Below are positions 12,216 through 24,825 of a stretch of DNA of 64,000 bases, one piece after another. The DNA is from Taeniopygia guttata (lineage: Eukaryota; Chordata; Aves; Passeriformes; Estrildidae): the NCBI RefSeq assembly GCF_048771995.1, contig NC_133050.1, positions 2,058,501-2,122,500 of the forward strand. Reading direction: 5' to 3'. The notes below the pieces were generated by a model that searched no databases, was not told where the DNA came from, and worked only from the letters and a program-made list of their open reading frames with translations. A program made the position numbers and the translations under genes. Numbering within the stretch: position 1 is the first letter of the stretch; the number at the start of each line of letters is the position of its first letter.

Positions 12216-14437
12216 AGAGCAAAATACACCCCCAAGGTCCCCTCACCCACAGCTATCTGTAAGTTCTCCCCCATTCCTGCTAGGCAGAGTGACAACAAGG
12301 AGGGGGGGAAGTGGGGAAGGAAAGAGTTAAACCCAAGGCTGTGAACAGGACCACCAGTAGAGATAAGATCAAGGCAGAGATTGTGACTCTCACAAAGTGG
12401 TCTATTGTCTTAAGCAAGGTTTCTTTTTTCTTTCTGATTGCTGTTGTTAAGAAGAGAAGGCTTTTGTTCTGAAGACTTAAAGTCTGAAAGACTAAAACAG
12501 TTAAATGTTACCCAAAAAGTAAAAGGCAAGAGATGTATCACATCTCATGTTAAAATTGGCCTGGTCTTTTTTATTTAACTAATTATAGCTCACAGGAAGA
12601 AGAATTGGTCTCTGCAGCTATTAACACAGCTGGATACAAGAAGAAGAAGTGGCTGTAGAAAAAGAGTTTAGTTAAACTCAGAAAGTTTTAAAGAAAACTA
12701 ATGGTAAAAGTTAATGCAGTATTGTTTTTCTTTTAACACTGTGCTATTAAGAAATCCGTTCCAGGTACCACTGAAGCAGCAATCCAAACTATGGAAAGAG
12801 GGTGAATTCATGCTAGCAAAACCAAAGGACTTGTGAAGAAACTTGAGGAATGGACTATCACATCTAAACCGGGTGATACCAAATTGACTTCCAACCAGGA
12901 CTGGGTGGTAATGGTTTGGGAAGACCCAAATGATCCAAGGCAGGTACAAAGAATAACACCTCACTGAGAAATAAGGCAAAGCTTGCATCACTGGTTCTAA
13001 GCCCTGCCTGAATAAACCCTGAGACGCCTCCGACACCTCCTTGGCAGAGGAACACTGCCACTTCAAACAGGAGGATCGGGAGTGTTTCAGTCAAAGAGTT
13101 CTTATAGCCTGGCCTTAGCCTGTGGCTTGTACAGGGAAGAAGGGAAATTGCCATCAGTACTACACTGTATATTTTATGTGATTCATCCCAATACTGGACA
13201 CGCTAGCTGGGTTACAAGTGAATGTTCAAATTATGGGAATAATTGGTGTTGTAGCTCACAAAATCTATGTTCTTGTTGCAAGAGGTATCGAGTACTGAAT
13301 CAATTCCCTATACAGATAGAACCCAAAACCACTGAAGTAATAACTTTGTTTTGTGGATGGATTATCAGTGCCTGTTTAGTGAGAGATACCTGAGGAACAG
13401 TGGGAAACCACAGTTAAGGAGTGTCGAAAAGGACTTGCCTAAAAAAATGAGTAAAAAGGAGTGACAAGGGAAACAGAGGGCAAGCCTGGACTGAGCACTG
13501 TACTCACCACCGAGAAGATCACACGTACCTGCTGTGGGAAGCAACCCCACAGGCAGGGGAGGTGGGGGTATAAGCCATGCCAGACCTCTGCCATTCCTGT
13601 TTCTGTCTCTCATTTGTTGTCTTTTCCCTTCTGAGATACCAGCAAGATCGTGTCCCAAATGCTACAGAAAGTATTACACGGAAAGGAACCAAAGTTCCTT
13701 TTTGTTACACACACCCATGTCAACAGCCACAGACCCACCCAAACTGAGTACCTGCAGGCAAAATGGGGAAAATATTGGATTACAAGGAACTTGGGAAAAA
13801 GTAGTAATACTTGGGGCATGGAATGTCCAAAAGGAGAGAGATGGATTTGTTTTACATTTGATCTTAGAAATATAGTCCAAGATTCGGTAAAAAGGCAATT
13901 AGTAAACAAAAAGGTGAAACCAGCACAGCAATCTAGCTCTGTATTAACCCCAAATTATATACTGCATCGCATTATAGGACTCCAAGCAGTTATAGAGGAG
14001 ATAACAAACAAAGCTGCTCAGGCACTGGAATTAATACTGAGTCAGCAAAGCCAAACTATAACTGCAGTGTATTAAAATAGGTTGGCTTTACGCTATTTAT
14101 TGGCTAAAGAATGGGGTGTACCGATTGTTGAAAATAGATGGCAATGAGGGCATCATCCTGGAAAAAACAAAGGATATCAGAAAAAAATTATGACCCTGGT
14201 ATCAGTCCAAAAAAAACCAAAGGGAAAATAATGTTAAAAACTAACAGGTGGGGTAATGTATTGAGAATGGGATGGTGGAAGAAATTAGGATTCTTCCTTT
14301 TATGTGTTACAAGTGTTTTGATATTTCTTCTTTGTTTAATCCCATGTTTTATTTGATTACCAACAGAGTCCAAAGAATGCAAGAGGATAAGACATATTGC
14401 TCAAGCCAAATGATTTATAAAGAATAAGAGGAGGGAT

Positions 14438-15028
14438 TGTGACAAATGCATATTTATGATTGGCTTTTCGCAAGTGTTACAATGAATATTATATGTGTCA
14501 TGTTAGAAAGTTATGCTGTATTAATTCTCTTACATATTGTGTTAAGCGTAGTTTTAGGTTACAACATAATATTAAAATAGAGACTATGTACATGGGGGGA
14601 GTTTTCTTTTTAGCAATGAGACACTCGCTTCGAGGAACACCTCAGTCTTCCAAAGGAGAGGAATTTATGGCTTCTTATCAGAAGAAGCTAATTTCTTCAG
14701 GCCTTGCTCAGACTCCAAGACGCCAGGGGATTAAAGGAAACAGCTGACATACAACAGAAAGAGTTTCTTGTTTAGAATAGAATGTATGCATAACCATGAA
14801 GGATGTATGAATATGCAACAGTGTATTGGTTTAAGGGTGATTCCTTTGTTCACAAGTCATGCTTTCCGTGACTTAGTGTCCAAGAGCATCCGGACGTCCA
14901 TAATTCTTTGCTTTTTATTGTCTTGTAATTGCCCTAACTCTAAACTTTATTACTCTATTATTTTTATAACCATTTTATTATTATCAAATTTTAAAATTTT
15001 AAAAACCAAGTGATTGGTGTTTTTCACA
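14438..15028 (+). repeat. 3' LTR of the second provirus
   Basis: Begins TGTGACAAATGC and ends TTTTTCACA, giving short inverted ends TGTGA/TCACA. It is directly preceded by a purine-rich tract (AAGAATAAGAGGAGGG). About 591 bp. No simple 4-6 bp target-site duplication is seen relative to the 5' LTR. Confidence 0.88.
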
Positions 15029-15255
15029 CCCGTGAACCTGCAGGGGGATCTCTGCAGCCCCATTGTTATAAGTTATGGAATTATTAGTGATTATGTAAAA
15101 TATACATTAATAAGTTGTGGTCGTACAAAAAGGTTCTTAAAGGTTTAAAAGACCACAAGCTGAAGCTGGGGAAAGATTGCAAAACCACAGATTGCAGGAG
15201 AAAGAAAATCCTAGTTTACAAATGAAAATTTCGACCATACCCACCAGAGTTGTGC
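15029..15255 (+). repeat. Right copy of the ~200-bp block flanking the second provirus
   Basis: Starts with one minisatellite unit (ACCTGCAGGGGGATCTCTGC), then an AT-rich stretch matching 6,901-7,070 and a CCACCAGA segment that matches just before the 5' LTR. Left and right copies abut the outer LTR ends. Confidence 0.8.
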
Positions 15256-15259
15256 ACAA

Positions 15260-16725
15260 AAATTCGGGAATTTCGCCCAGACCTGCCCGAATCCCGGCGG
15301 GGGCGGGTCCCGGCCCCTCGCAGTTCCACCTGCACCGGTCTTACACTTACACATTTGATTTGCTTTCTCTTTGCTCTGTTTTTTTTTTAAGAGCTAACAC
15401 CAGTGGGTCAGAAGGAACTCTGAACCCAGTTATTCTGCCATTTTGGATGATACTTGGAGGTGAAAAAACATATTAGCATACAAGACCTCACCTTATTTGC
15501 TTTCCTGTCTTAAAACAGCATTGGTTGCAATAAGGTGTTATAAATCCTTTAGTTTTCTGAGCTGCCCTTATTGGAGGCTTTCTGGGAACCTCTTTGCTTT
15601 GCTTAGTTTTTATTGCTTATACTATTTTGTTTCTACCCAAGCCTCATGGTCTTTTTTCAGTTTTTCTCACACACAGATTTTCCAGGTCGAAGGTATGAGA
15701 TGCGATAATTTACACATAAGCTTTAAGATCTCAGGTTCTGAATTGGCTTGATTAGGAGCCTTCAATTTACACTTGGGGCATAGAACTCACAAATTCTGCA
15801 TTATAATAGTACTCATACAAGGTGCCAGCCTCTTAATGCACCAAAAACTCCCAGGAATTGCCTGTAGGCTATTCCGTTTATCACTTTGGCACTTTTCCTT
15901 TATTTAAACTCTCTTTTACAAAATCTCAGTTTTTTCTAAAGCATTGTTTCTACTGACACTTATTTCGTTACCCTGCAAAAGGCTGTGTCTGTTACAGCAA
16001 AAACTCTGATATGCTCACAAACACAGAACCCTGTCCTTATCTCAAATTCAAGGAGAGTCAGGGCTTAAGTTGTTGTGAGGGAGGAATTCTTGGAATTCCT
16101 TTGATTTGTTTTGCTACAGTTAAACATAAATCATTATAGTGCAGCTCTTCTGCGTAAAATGCTACACTTGTTGCAAAAAAAATCTTAAAATCTCTATAAA
16201 TGCAACTATATAATCTCGAGAATTAAAATACTATAATGTGGGGGAAGAATCACACAAACTCACTGGGAAACTCACTGGTGGTATCTCTTAAAGTGTCCCG
16301 TTTTCTCAACACAACACAGCATAACAGCGCACAGTAAAATTCCAGGAATCCAAGTCCGAACCACTGGGGCAGAGGAACCCCCGCAGTTCGTCTAGCCACT
16401 GTTCAAATGCACACAAATCACCGCCTGTAAACACAGTGAACGTCCTCAGCCCCGTTTCTCCGCTTGTTTCCCTTCCCCGCGGGCACTCAGGCCCAGGAGC
16501 GAGGCCGGGCCCTGCCGGCTCTGAGGGACTGCCCAGCAGTGCTGCTCTGGCACCCCAGGGCCCTCTCAGTCCGGCCCTTTATCGCACACCAGCGCTCCTT
16601 GGCTGTCTCCGCAGGTGGCAAGCGAGGCAGAGTGGAGCCCCTCCAGGGAAATTCCCCGGGTGTGCCAAGGAGGTCTGTTCTACCCCCTGCCCCTGCGAGG
16701 ACAGAAAATCTCCTGCCTGGCTCGC
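15260..16725. other. No gene recognised
   Basis: Holds a short GC-rich patch (15,285-15,345), an otherwise AT-rich stretch, and a moderately GC-rich end (16,440-16,700). Open frames are under about 105 codons and unlike anything I know. Confidence 0.5.
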
Positions 16726-16729
16726 CATG

Positions 16730-16931
16730 ATGAAACACGGATGAAAATCAAACCCTACAATTTTAATAAAGATTTGTAGGGAATGGGTATGTTTATTTAT
16801 AGCACTGTGGACGTATGTCAGGACTTATTGCCCTTTAATGGACATGCGTCCACAGCGCTATAAATAAGCATACCCATTCTCTACAAATCTTTATTAAAAT
16901 TGTAGGGTTTAATTTTTCATCAGTGTTTCAC
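16730..16931. repeat. Large near-perfect palindrome (fold-back or MITE-like), ~90-bp arms
   Basis: Left arm 16,730-16,819 and right arm 16,841-16,931 are reverse complements with only a few mismatches, separated by a 21-bp spacer. Arm core: AAACCCTACAATTTTAATAA... paired with ...TTATTAAAATTGTAGGGTTT. The innermost pairing is GTGGACGTATGTC with GACATGCGTCCAC. Each arm carries an AATAAA, facing outward-in on opposite strands. Flanks show weak further inverted similarity. It may be a non-autonomous DNA transposon, an inverted duplication or a hairpin RNA source. I cannot name a family, and no clear target-site duplication is visible. Confidence 0.85.
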
Positions 16932-16949
16932 TCCCCAGGAGCAGGAAAA

Positions 16950-17330
16950 TCCCCATTCCCTGTTTCCTTGTGGCTGCAGCCTGGAACATCCACTCAGAAT
17001 GATGAACTTTCTGACAGCCCTGCTGAATGACACCAGGACAAGGTTGGTGAGAAACGGAGGAAAATGTGTTTTGATAGGAAATTACAAAATTATTTCTTTC
17101 TGTCGCATTAATTTTTAGTCCATTGCAGTTCTGTTTTCACAGTGCCACCTTCTCAGCTGATTGTGTTTGTGTCCTCCTTTCTCTCCGGCCCCTCTTTGCC
17201 TGCTCTGTTTCTCTCTCAGTGTTTCCCTTGATCCAGGGCAGCTCCCACCAAAGGCCCTGCCCTGATTTCATTCCCAATCCACGAGCTGCAACAACACAGG
17301 GATGAAGTTATGAAGGCTGGCAGTGAAATG
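16950..17330. other. No gene recognised
   Basis: Ordinary sequence between the palindrome and the next CpG island. No repeats or convincing exons seen. Confidence 0.5.
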
Positions 17331-17339
17331 TCACTGTAG

Positions 17340-17760
17340 GATCCTGCTGCAGCACCCCCTGCCCCGCCAGCATCGCCCCAGCCCCGAGCCGCAGGGCAGG
17401 GGGAGGCCGAGCTCACCCCGGCTCTATCGAGGGGTCTCCGGGAGGATTTTTCTGGAGAGCGCTCGGAGCCGGCAGATGCCGAGCCCCGGATCCCTCCGGG
17501 CTCCCCAAGAGGAGCTTTTTCGGGGGGAGAGGAGCTGTGATCGCCCCTCGGAGGGTCCCGGGGGACCACGCGGGGCTGGCCCGGTGCTGACAGGGCGGGA
17601 CATTGGTTTTGGGGATCCCCGTGAGAGCCGGGGCTGCGGAACGTGGGACCCCCGGGGCGGCAGAGGGGAAGGGGCGGTACCGGAGCTGGGGGACCCCCGG
17701 CAGCCGGAGATGAGGCGGGGACGGGACCCCTGAGCCTGGCAGGGCCTGTCCTGGGGTGAC
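17340..17760. promoter_or_regulatory. CpG island, probable promoter of the zinc-finger gene
   Basis: GC-rich, CpG-dense block with long compositional open frames in several frames. It lies 1.4 kb upstream of the zinc-finger coding exons in the same orientation, which is the usual distance for the 5' untranslated exon of such genes. The link to that gene is inference. Confidence 0.5.
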
Positions 17761-17764
17761 CTCA

Positions 17765-19190
17765 CGATGCTTGTACCCTCATTGGTCCGTTTGGCCCCGA
17801 AATGAGTTCTGCACCTTCAGGGCTGGTTCTGAGAGCGAAGAGTGGGAGGAAGAAGCGCGCAGTTTGTTTTCAGGAGCTGCACTCACCCCTCCACATTCCG
17901 GCTCCTGGGCTGCTGAGATGCCTTAAGGAGCTGGGACAGAGGCCAGACGGAGCCAAGAGGAATAAAGAGGATATTTATTGAAGTGCCTTCAAAGGCCACA
18001 CCCTGGCAGTACCAGAGCCACGGTCGGGGCTCTGCCCAGATGGCTCCAAGATGGAAGCAAAAGAGGGTTTGGTCATGAGATCTCACATTTTTATAAGTGT
18101 TAGTCCGTTTGCATACAGGATTTAACATCCCAATTAATAGCTTCAAATTATGAACTTTCATCCTCCTTGCTTGCTTGCTTGCTTGCCTGCCCTATGCTTT
18201 TCCTGTTGTTTGTGCTTTGGGCCTGAAGTTTGAAGAGATTGTCTTTGACTCTCCAGCTAGAACAGGATTGTTTTATCTTCACCACCCTGTGAAAAGATCC
18301 CAGGAACACTTAATCTAAAGCTAGAAGCTGCACACCAAAACGGAACAGAAAAACTTAAACCTGAGGTATCAGTTGTCTGCCAACAGGCAGCAGGACAGAG
18401 CTCTCCTTTGCTTTTAGTTAGTTTTTAGCTCGCTGAGGCAGAGAAGTTCCCTGGGCTGTGGTTTTTCTTTTTCTTTGGAGCTGTTTAAACCTGCTCTGGA
18501 CTGAACACCAGAAGAGCACCGGCAGCTCACACCTGTGGCCCACCGGGCTGGGCCTGGGCCATGGAGGGACTGATCAGAGCCTGAGTGAGCCGAGCTGCAG
18601 CCCACGGAGGGACTTTCTGAGTTTGTCATCTCTTTTGGAGCAACAACAGGTTTTATTGTTTAATATTGTTCATGTTTTGTGCTGGTGAATGCTTTGCCTG
18701 TTAAATAAGCAGGTTTTTTCTACTTTTCTCCAAGGAAATCTTTTCCTGAACTGGTTGGGGGAGGGACCTCTTGAATCTGCTTTCTAGAAAATCCCCTTTG
18801 GGGGTTTTCTCCCAGATTTGCCCTAAACCAGGACAGGGTGGTGGGGAGAGGGGGGACCCCCAAGTGCCTGGACTGGGGAGAGGCTGGAGAGGGGGACCCT
18901 TGTACTGCAAAACCCCCCCAGCATCCCTAAGCATGACCCTGGAGAAGGGGGATCCCCAGGACCCTCGAGGATCCCCAGCAGCCCTGAGACGGGGGACACC
19001 AGAACCCCAGAGAAATGAGACTGGATATGGGACACTCCTGGTGGCTTTTTTTGATTCACTCATGATTTTTGGAGTTTTTTATGGACACCAGGAGACTTCT
19101 GGAGATGGATTTGTGCAGGAGGAATCCCCAACCCAAGGTATTCACACCTTGTTTTTCCCCACACCAGGATTTCCCACTCCCAAACTTTGG
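17765..19190. other. Probable 5' untranslated/intron region of the zinc-finger gene
   Basis: No coding exon recognised. Contains a short (CTTG) repeat at about 18,165-18,187 and a G-rich stretch (18,830-19,010) with repeated GGGGA(T/C)CCC motifs. Confidence 0.4.
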
Positions 19191-19194
19191 CTGC

Positions 19195-20256
<1,062 letters not shown>

Positions 20257-20370
20257 AGGGAAGTCCTGTGAGTGCCCCGACTGCAGGAAGACCTTCGTGC
20301 ACTGCTCCAATTCCATCCCCCATAGGAGGACCCATGTTGGGCAGAGCCCTGGTGACCCACATTCCAAGTG
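20257..20370 (+). pseudogene. Relic extra zinc finger after the gene's stop
   Basis: Right after the usual family ending (HQQKHR then stop) the same frame reads CPDCRKTF...CSNSIPHRRTH, a full C2H2 finger spacing with a decayed linker. It shows that the array once had an eighth finger or was built by finger duplication. Confidence 0.65.
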
Positions 20371-20649
20371 ATCCCTGCTCAGAAGACACCTGTAAGGTGG
20401 TTTCCACATTCTCCTAGTTTCCCATAGGCACCTGGATGAACACAGAGGCAGGAACATCCATAAGGACACTGATCTAAACCAGAAATTCATTGGGAGGAAG
20501 TGATTTGTTGACTTTACACCCCCAAAAATATCACCTGCTGTGTCAAGTTATTCTGGTGGCAGATCAAGCAGCGCTGCATGATCTTGGAGGTCGTTTCCAT
20601 CTAAATAATTTCCTTCTTTACCCAGTCTAAACAACCAAAGCTGGAGTGA

Positions 20650-20655
20650 AAATAA
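20650..20655 (+). promoter_or_regulatory. AATAAA poly(A) signal for the zinc-finger gene
   Basis: AATAAA about 394 bp after the stop at 20,256, in the gene's orientation. It is the first good signal downstream. Confidence 0.5.
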
Positions 20656-20659
20656 AGAA

Positions 20660-21285
20660 GTTAAACTAAGATATCTTAACCTGCACCATTTACCAGGATT
20701 TGGGGGTGAATGTGGATTTGGTTCATTGGAATATTTTGGAGGATTTGGGTGCTCCGAGGCTATCAAAGCCAGGCGACATGTCCACAATCACAGATGTGCT
20801 GGCAGAATGTGTCCACCTGAGCTCACCAGTTTTCTAAGAATTGTGTCTGTCCCAGTCCCTGGTCTGTGTCTCCCCATTTGGGATGTTCTCCCAAAGTGCT
20901 CAAATCGCTGCTGAAGTTCCCGAGCTGATCCTGGCTGTAAATGTTCCTGCCCACCAACCTCTCCTGGTCAGTGCCATGGGAGGTGGAAGTTTAGGGGCTC
21001 CTGGAGGGACTGGAAAGGGCTTCTGTTAATCTTGTGGGCATTTGTGGTGCTGGGAGGAGGCATGGAGGGGTCTGTGAGGGAGGTTTGGGTCCCTGACAGA
21101 GCTGTGTGGCTTGCAGAGAATTTGGGCAGGTCTTAGAGGAGATGGAAAGGGGATTTGGTGGTTCTTGGGGACTTTCATCTTGCAGGGAGTAGTTGGGGAG
21201 TCCTGGCTGGGAGCTGTGGGGTGGTTTGAGGAGTCTGAGAGTGGCTGTGGGGCTGGGAGGGGGTTTTTGGGTAGTCATGATCCCC
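20660..21285. other. No gene recognised
   Basis: G-rich plus strand with repeated GGGGxTTTGG-like motifs towards the right end. It resembles the introns of compact avian genes, but no exon is seen. Confidence 0.4.
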
Positions 21286-21288
21286 CAG

Positions 21289-21500
21289 AACCCCAAAGCA
21301 GCCACCAGACCTCACCCGCCAAGATGCTGCTGGAGGTTGGTGGCTCCATGTTGGGGTTCATCCTCCTGGCTCTGTAGGAGAAGGTGAGGGAGGGGTCCCC
21401 GGGGGCTGTGTTTGATCCCCCCCCCCATCCTGGTTTCACCCCCTTGTCCCTCCCCACAGGGCTCCTGCTCCAGCTCCTGCTCCCCCAGAGGGAATTTGGG
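21289..21500 (+). pseudogene. Possible relic of MHC class II beta transmembrane and tail exons
   Basis: A CCCCAG acceptor precedes 21,289 and an AAG/GTGAGG donor follows 21,383. One frame between reads SPAKMLLEVGG...LGFILLAL, which resembles the connecting peptide and membrane segment of avian class II beta chains (KML..VGG..LG..FLAL). The frame then meets a stop before the donor, and the exon (95 bp) is shorter than the usual ~110 bp. A 76-bp intron ends CCCCACAG at 21,459, where a short tail exon would start. I found no Ig-like or peptide-binding exon upstream, so this would be an isolated remnant. The resemblance is short and could be chance. Confidence 0.35.
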
Positions 21501-22500
21501 GAGGGGGCAGAGGGGGTGCGCAGGCCCCGCCGGGGGATGACCCCGGCCCAGTCCCTTTGTTCAGCACCAAGCTGGGCTCGGGGGTGCAGGAGGAAGAGGC
21601 CGGTGGGAAGCAGATCCTGCAGCTGGCACAGTCCTTGGGGTCAGGGCAAGGTCCTGCCCTGCACACCTGGCTCAGGTGTGACCCTGCCCCAGCAAGGGAG
21701 CGGCACATTCCCATTCTCTTGGATCAGGGCTGGGAGCAGCATTTGGAGCAGGGACATGGAAATCCTGGAGTGACTGGGAGCACACTGAGGGGGGGAATTA
21801 TTCCCCCCCTCCCCCCCTTCTCAGGCCGCCCTGCCAGTTGAGAAATGCTCGCTGGGCCTCGGCCTTGGCCAGCAGCCCCTGGGCTCAGCTCCTCTGGAGC
21901 TCATCACAAACCCTGTCTGCTCCAGGCACTGCTGCTGCCCAACCAGCTCCTGGCTGCTTTAGGAGCAGCTCTGGGAACTGTTTGTGTTCCCTCAGTGGCA
22001 CAACATCCCTGTTCTCACCCTGCCAAAGAAAGCTGCTGATGCCAAGTGCGGCCAGGACGAAACATGGCTGGGACTGAAGCCCCTCTCTTGGGGCCCTACA
22101 AACAGCGCTCCAAAAGGAGACCTTGGAGCTCTCCTGGGCCAGCGACTCCCTCTGAGTGGGGCCTCTCCGAGCCGGGAACTCTCCCGTTTGCTGCACTCGG
22201 GGGATCCCGAACAACGAGGGAGCTTGGGCCGATCCCCCCACTCCTCCAGGCTCAACCCTTCCCCGCTGGGAAGATGCCAAAGCATTCACAGGGAGCATTT
22301 CCCTGCCCTCAGGGGAATTTCTCACAGGTGCCCTGCACTGACTCTCTGTGTCTGTGTGCACACAGGAGTGCCTGTGCTGGGGAAATGTGGCAGAAATGCT
22401 GCTCTCGGAGGGCTCTGAGTGACTTGGGTAGCTGAGCCAGTCAGGCCTGTAAGTAAGGTTAAATCAAATGGTCTAAGTGACACTGTAGTCCCCTTGATTC
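21500..22500. other. No gene recognised
   Basis: GC-rich. Open frames up to about 160 codons overlap on both strands and look compositional. A homopurine/homopyrimidine patch lies at 21,790-21,822. Confidence 0.45.
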
Positions 22501-22504
22501 CATG

Positions 22505-22990
22505 AGGCCCTGCCATGCTCTAATGGCCCCTTGGTTCCAGTGGGTCCCAAAGTGTCAGAACAGTCTCCATTGTTCCATGAGGCCCCACAAAGTCACTGTG
22601 CTCCCCTTGGTTCCACAGGGCCCCACAGTGTAACAATGGACTCTTGGCTCCATGAGGTGCCACGCTGTGTCACAATGGCTCATGGTTCCATGAGGCCGCA
22701 CAGTTTAACAATGGTCCCTTGGCTCCATGAGGCCTTGCTGTGTCACAATGGACTTGGGGTTCCATGATCTTTCCTACTGCCATAAACAGTCTCCCTGGTT
22801 CCACAGTGTCACCATGGTCCATTTGTTCCATGAGGTTCCATAGCAGAACCTTGGTTCCATGGCCACCTTGGTTTTGTGTGACCTTGCAGTGTCACAATGG
22901 ACCTGTGGTTCCACGAGGCCTTGCTGTGTCACAATGGCCCCTTGGTTCCAAGAGGTTTCTCAGGGTCACAATGATCTCCTTGGATCTGTG
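22505..22990 (+). repeat. Degenerate ~38-40 bp minisatellite
   Basis: About a dozen imperfect units built from GGTTCCATGAGGCCCCACAG and TGTCACAATGGXCCCTT. Units vary in length and several are partial. Confidence 0.85.
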
Positions 22991-22999
22991 GTATCAGAA

Positions 23000-24455
23000 A
23001 TCACAAAGGCAAATGCATATTGCCAAGGGTTGAAACACAGCAGACAGGGAAGATGTGAAATGTGAGTTTGTAAAGGCCTTTTAATTCACAGCTCCCACTG
23101 AGAGCTTTGGGGCTCACAGATGGACAGAGATGGTTCTGCTCACCCCTCTGTCCAAAGCAGGGGTAACACACGCTGCTGCAGGTGCTTGGGTTGGTCTCTG
23201 CAGGTCCAGGTGGATGCCAAACCTGCTCTGCACAGCCTTCTCCCTTCCCCTGCCCCTCTGCCAAGTGCAGCGGGCCTCAAGGACTGAAAGGAACACAGAG
23301 AGCCAAAGGGGGACACTTGCACCTGCCTCACTGGGAGCTCCCTGGGAAGCACTTTCCTTGAGAAGCAAGCCCCTGTCCTCCAAATGCATTTCCCCAAATG
23401 TGCAGCTTTTCTGCTCAACACCAACACACCCTTAGGAAACACTGGCAAGGCTGAAGGACTTCATGTCCTTTCAGGACAGGCACTCCAGCTCTAGCTCCTA
23501 TTCCCCCAAGTGCCTTTCCAGGTGGAGGCTCAGACGTGCAGCCCCAGGCCCTCTACAAACACAAGCTGCTCACTGCCTCTTCACCTGCCTCAACTCCTGC
23601 CTGCGCCCACGGCACCAAGACCAGGCTGTTCCCAGCCAGAGCCCAGAGCCCTGCTCCCGCAGGACGCTCTTGCCAGCACCTTCCAGGACTCTCTGCTGTG
23701 CACACAGCGCTTTTCATGCCCGCTCCCAACAGGCTCTGGAAGGCAGAGCACAGCCTGGCTGCCTCTGCCACCAGCACAGCCCAAACACAGGCGGAGGAAG
23801 AAGCAGCAGGGGCTGTTTTGTGGCCATCCCAAGAGAGACTGGAAGGGTGCCCTCCCTCTGCTCTCACTTGCTTGGCTTTCTGACTGGCTCTGAGCCTGGG
23901 GCTGCCATTCCTCACTTGTGGGCACCAGAACCACAGCCGGGATCCCGGCACTGCCTGACAGCGCTCCGGGCACTGGCAGGGTCGTGTGTCCCAGTCTTGG
24001 GCACCGTGCTGCTGCTTCCTTTGCCCTCAGGCACACCCAAAGCTCCCTGCTAAGCCTGGATGGTCGCTGGTTCGGCCCTCTCCCTGATCCTGTGCAGGGA
24101 TGGACACTGCTGAGCCTTCAGGAAGCTATTCCTGAAAACTTCTAGCATTCCAAGCTCCTTTGCGCTCCGTGGAAGCTTGCCATGGAATCCCTCACAGCTG
24201 CCTTCAGAGCATACTCAACTTGGCTCTTCCAAATTCCAGGGGCTCCAGGCTGCTCAGCAAGATCTGCAACTCCACAGAGTTGTGGAACTGCACCTGCAGC
24301 ACAGGCACCTCTCCAGCCTGATCTGCCCTCGTTCCTTTGTGTGTGTGCACTGAACACGGCGTGGAAGAGAACAGCAGCAGGGGCCTGTGTGTCCCAGGGC
24401 CCGGGATTTGCGCCGCTTCAGCTCCACAGAGATGCAGGTAAGGGGGAGAAACAAA
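23000..24455. other. No gene recognised upstream of the MROH 3' end
   Basis: Longest open stretch is 196 codons (+, 23,463-24,053), serine/proline/cysteine-rich, overlapped by a 148-codon antisense frame. No domain, signal peptide or splice pattern is convincing, so I leave it uncalled. Confidence 0.4.
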
Positions 24456-24459
24456 ACTC

Positions 24460-24465
24460 TTTATT
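24460..24465 (-). promoter_or_regulatory. AATAAA poly(A) signal for the MROH gene
   Basis: TTTATT on the plus strand is AATAAA on the minus strand, about 106 bp past the stop at 24,571. Confidence 0.65.
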
Positions 24466-24570
24466 AATGGAAGGGAAGGGGAAGGGATGAGATGAGGGCC
24501 AAAAAAGGGGAATGAGCAGCATTTGAGGGCTGGAGGGAGGAGCTGTCAACAGGGAGGGGGAAGGCAGCAG

Positions 24571-24797
24571 CTATGGGAGCTTGCAGCAGGCACAGCTGTG
24601 GCCAGCATCAGGTGTGCCTGGAGCTCCAGTGACATTGAGTCCTGCTGCTCTCTTCACTGTCTCCTGGTACTCTGATGGGGAGCCTGGTTCTCTGAATCCA
24701 GCAGATGACCTTAGTTCTGCACATCTTTGTCCAAAAACTGCCTGAATTTCCATGTTAGTGGAGGATGGGCTGTCATCTTCGCTCATGGCTTCAAGGG
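24571..24797 (-). pseudogene. MROH last exon, distal copy
   Basis: Acceptor CTGTCTTCCAG, then CCCTTGAAGCC..., reading LEAMSEDDSPSS and later FGQRCAELRSSAG, then a stop at 24,571. Homologous to the exon at 25,240-25,397 and to the family's C-terminal exon. It keeps the FGQRxAELRSS stretch that the proximal copy has lost. Confidence 0.7.
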
Positions 24798-24825
24798 CTG
24801 GAAGACAGATAAACAACAACAGTGA

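Larger units (their letters stand above)
7125..15028 (+). mobile_element. Class I (gammaretrovirus-like) ERV, broken provirus with both LTRs
   Basis: Plus-strand provirus with LTRs at 7,125-7,689 and 14,438-15,028, a purine-rich tract just before the 3' LTR, a repetitive leader (8,130-8,430), gag (about 8,900-9,690), protease/RT (about 9,730-10,810) and an envelope region (about 13,080-14,360). A single CX2CX4HX4C zinc knuckle ends gag, a DTGA protease motif follows, and RT shows YVDD: a class I pattern. The envelope part shows a heptad region, a QNRLALRYLL motif and a C-terminal membrane anchor. The stretch 10,811-12,030 is not recognisably retroviral. The element is broken, with roughly ten or more breaks, and parts of pol appear to be missing. 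The 3' halves of the two LTRs match at about nine bases in ten by eye, suggesting moderate age. Confidence 0.88.

Noticed and set aside
23463-24053. 196-codon plus-strand frame as a gene
   Set aside because: No domain, no splice or poly(A) context, and an antisense frame of similar length overlaps it. Likely chance in GC-rich DNA.
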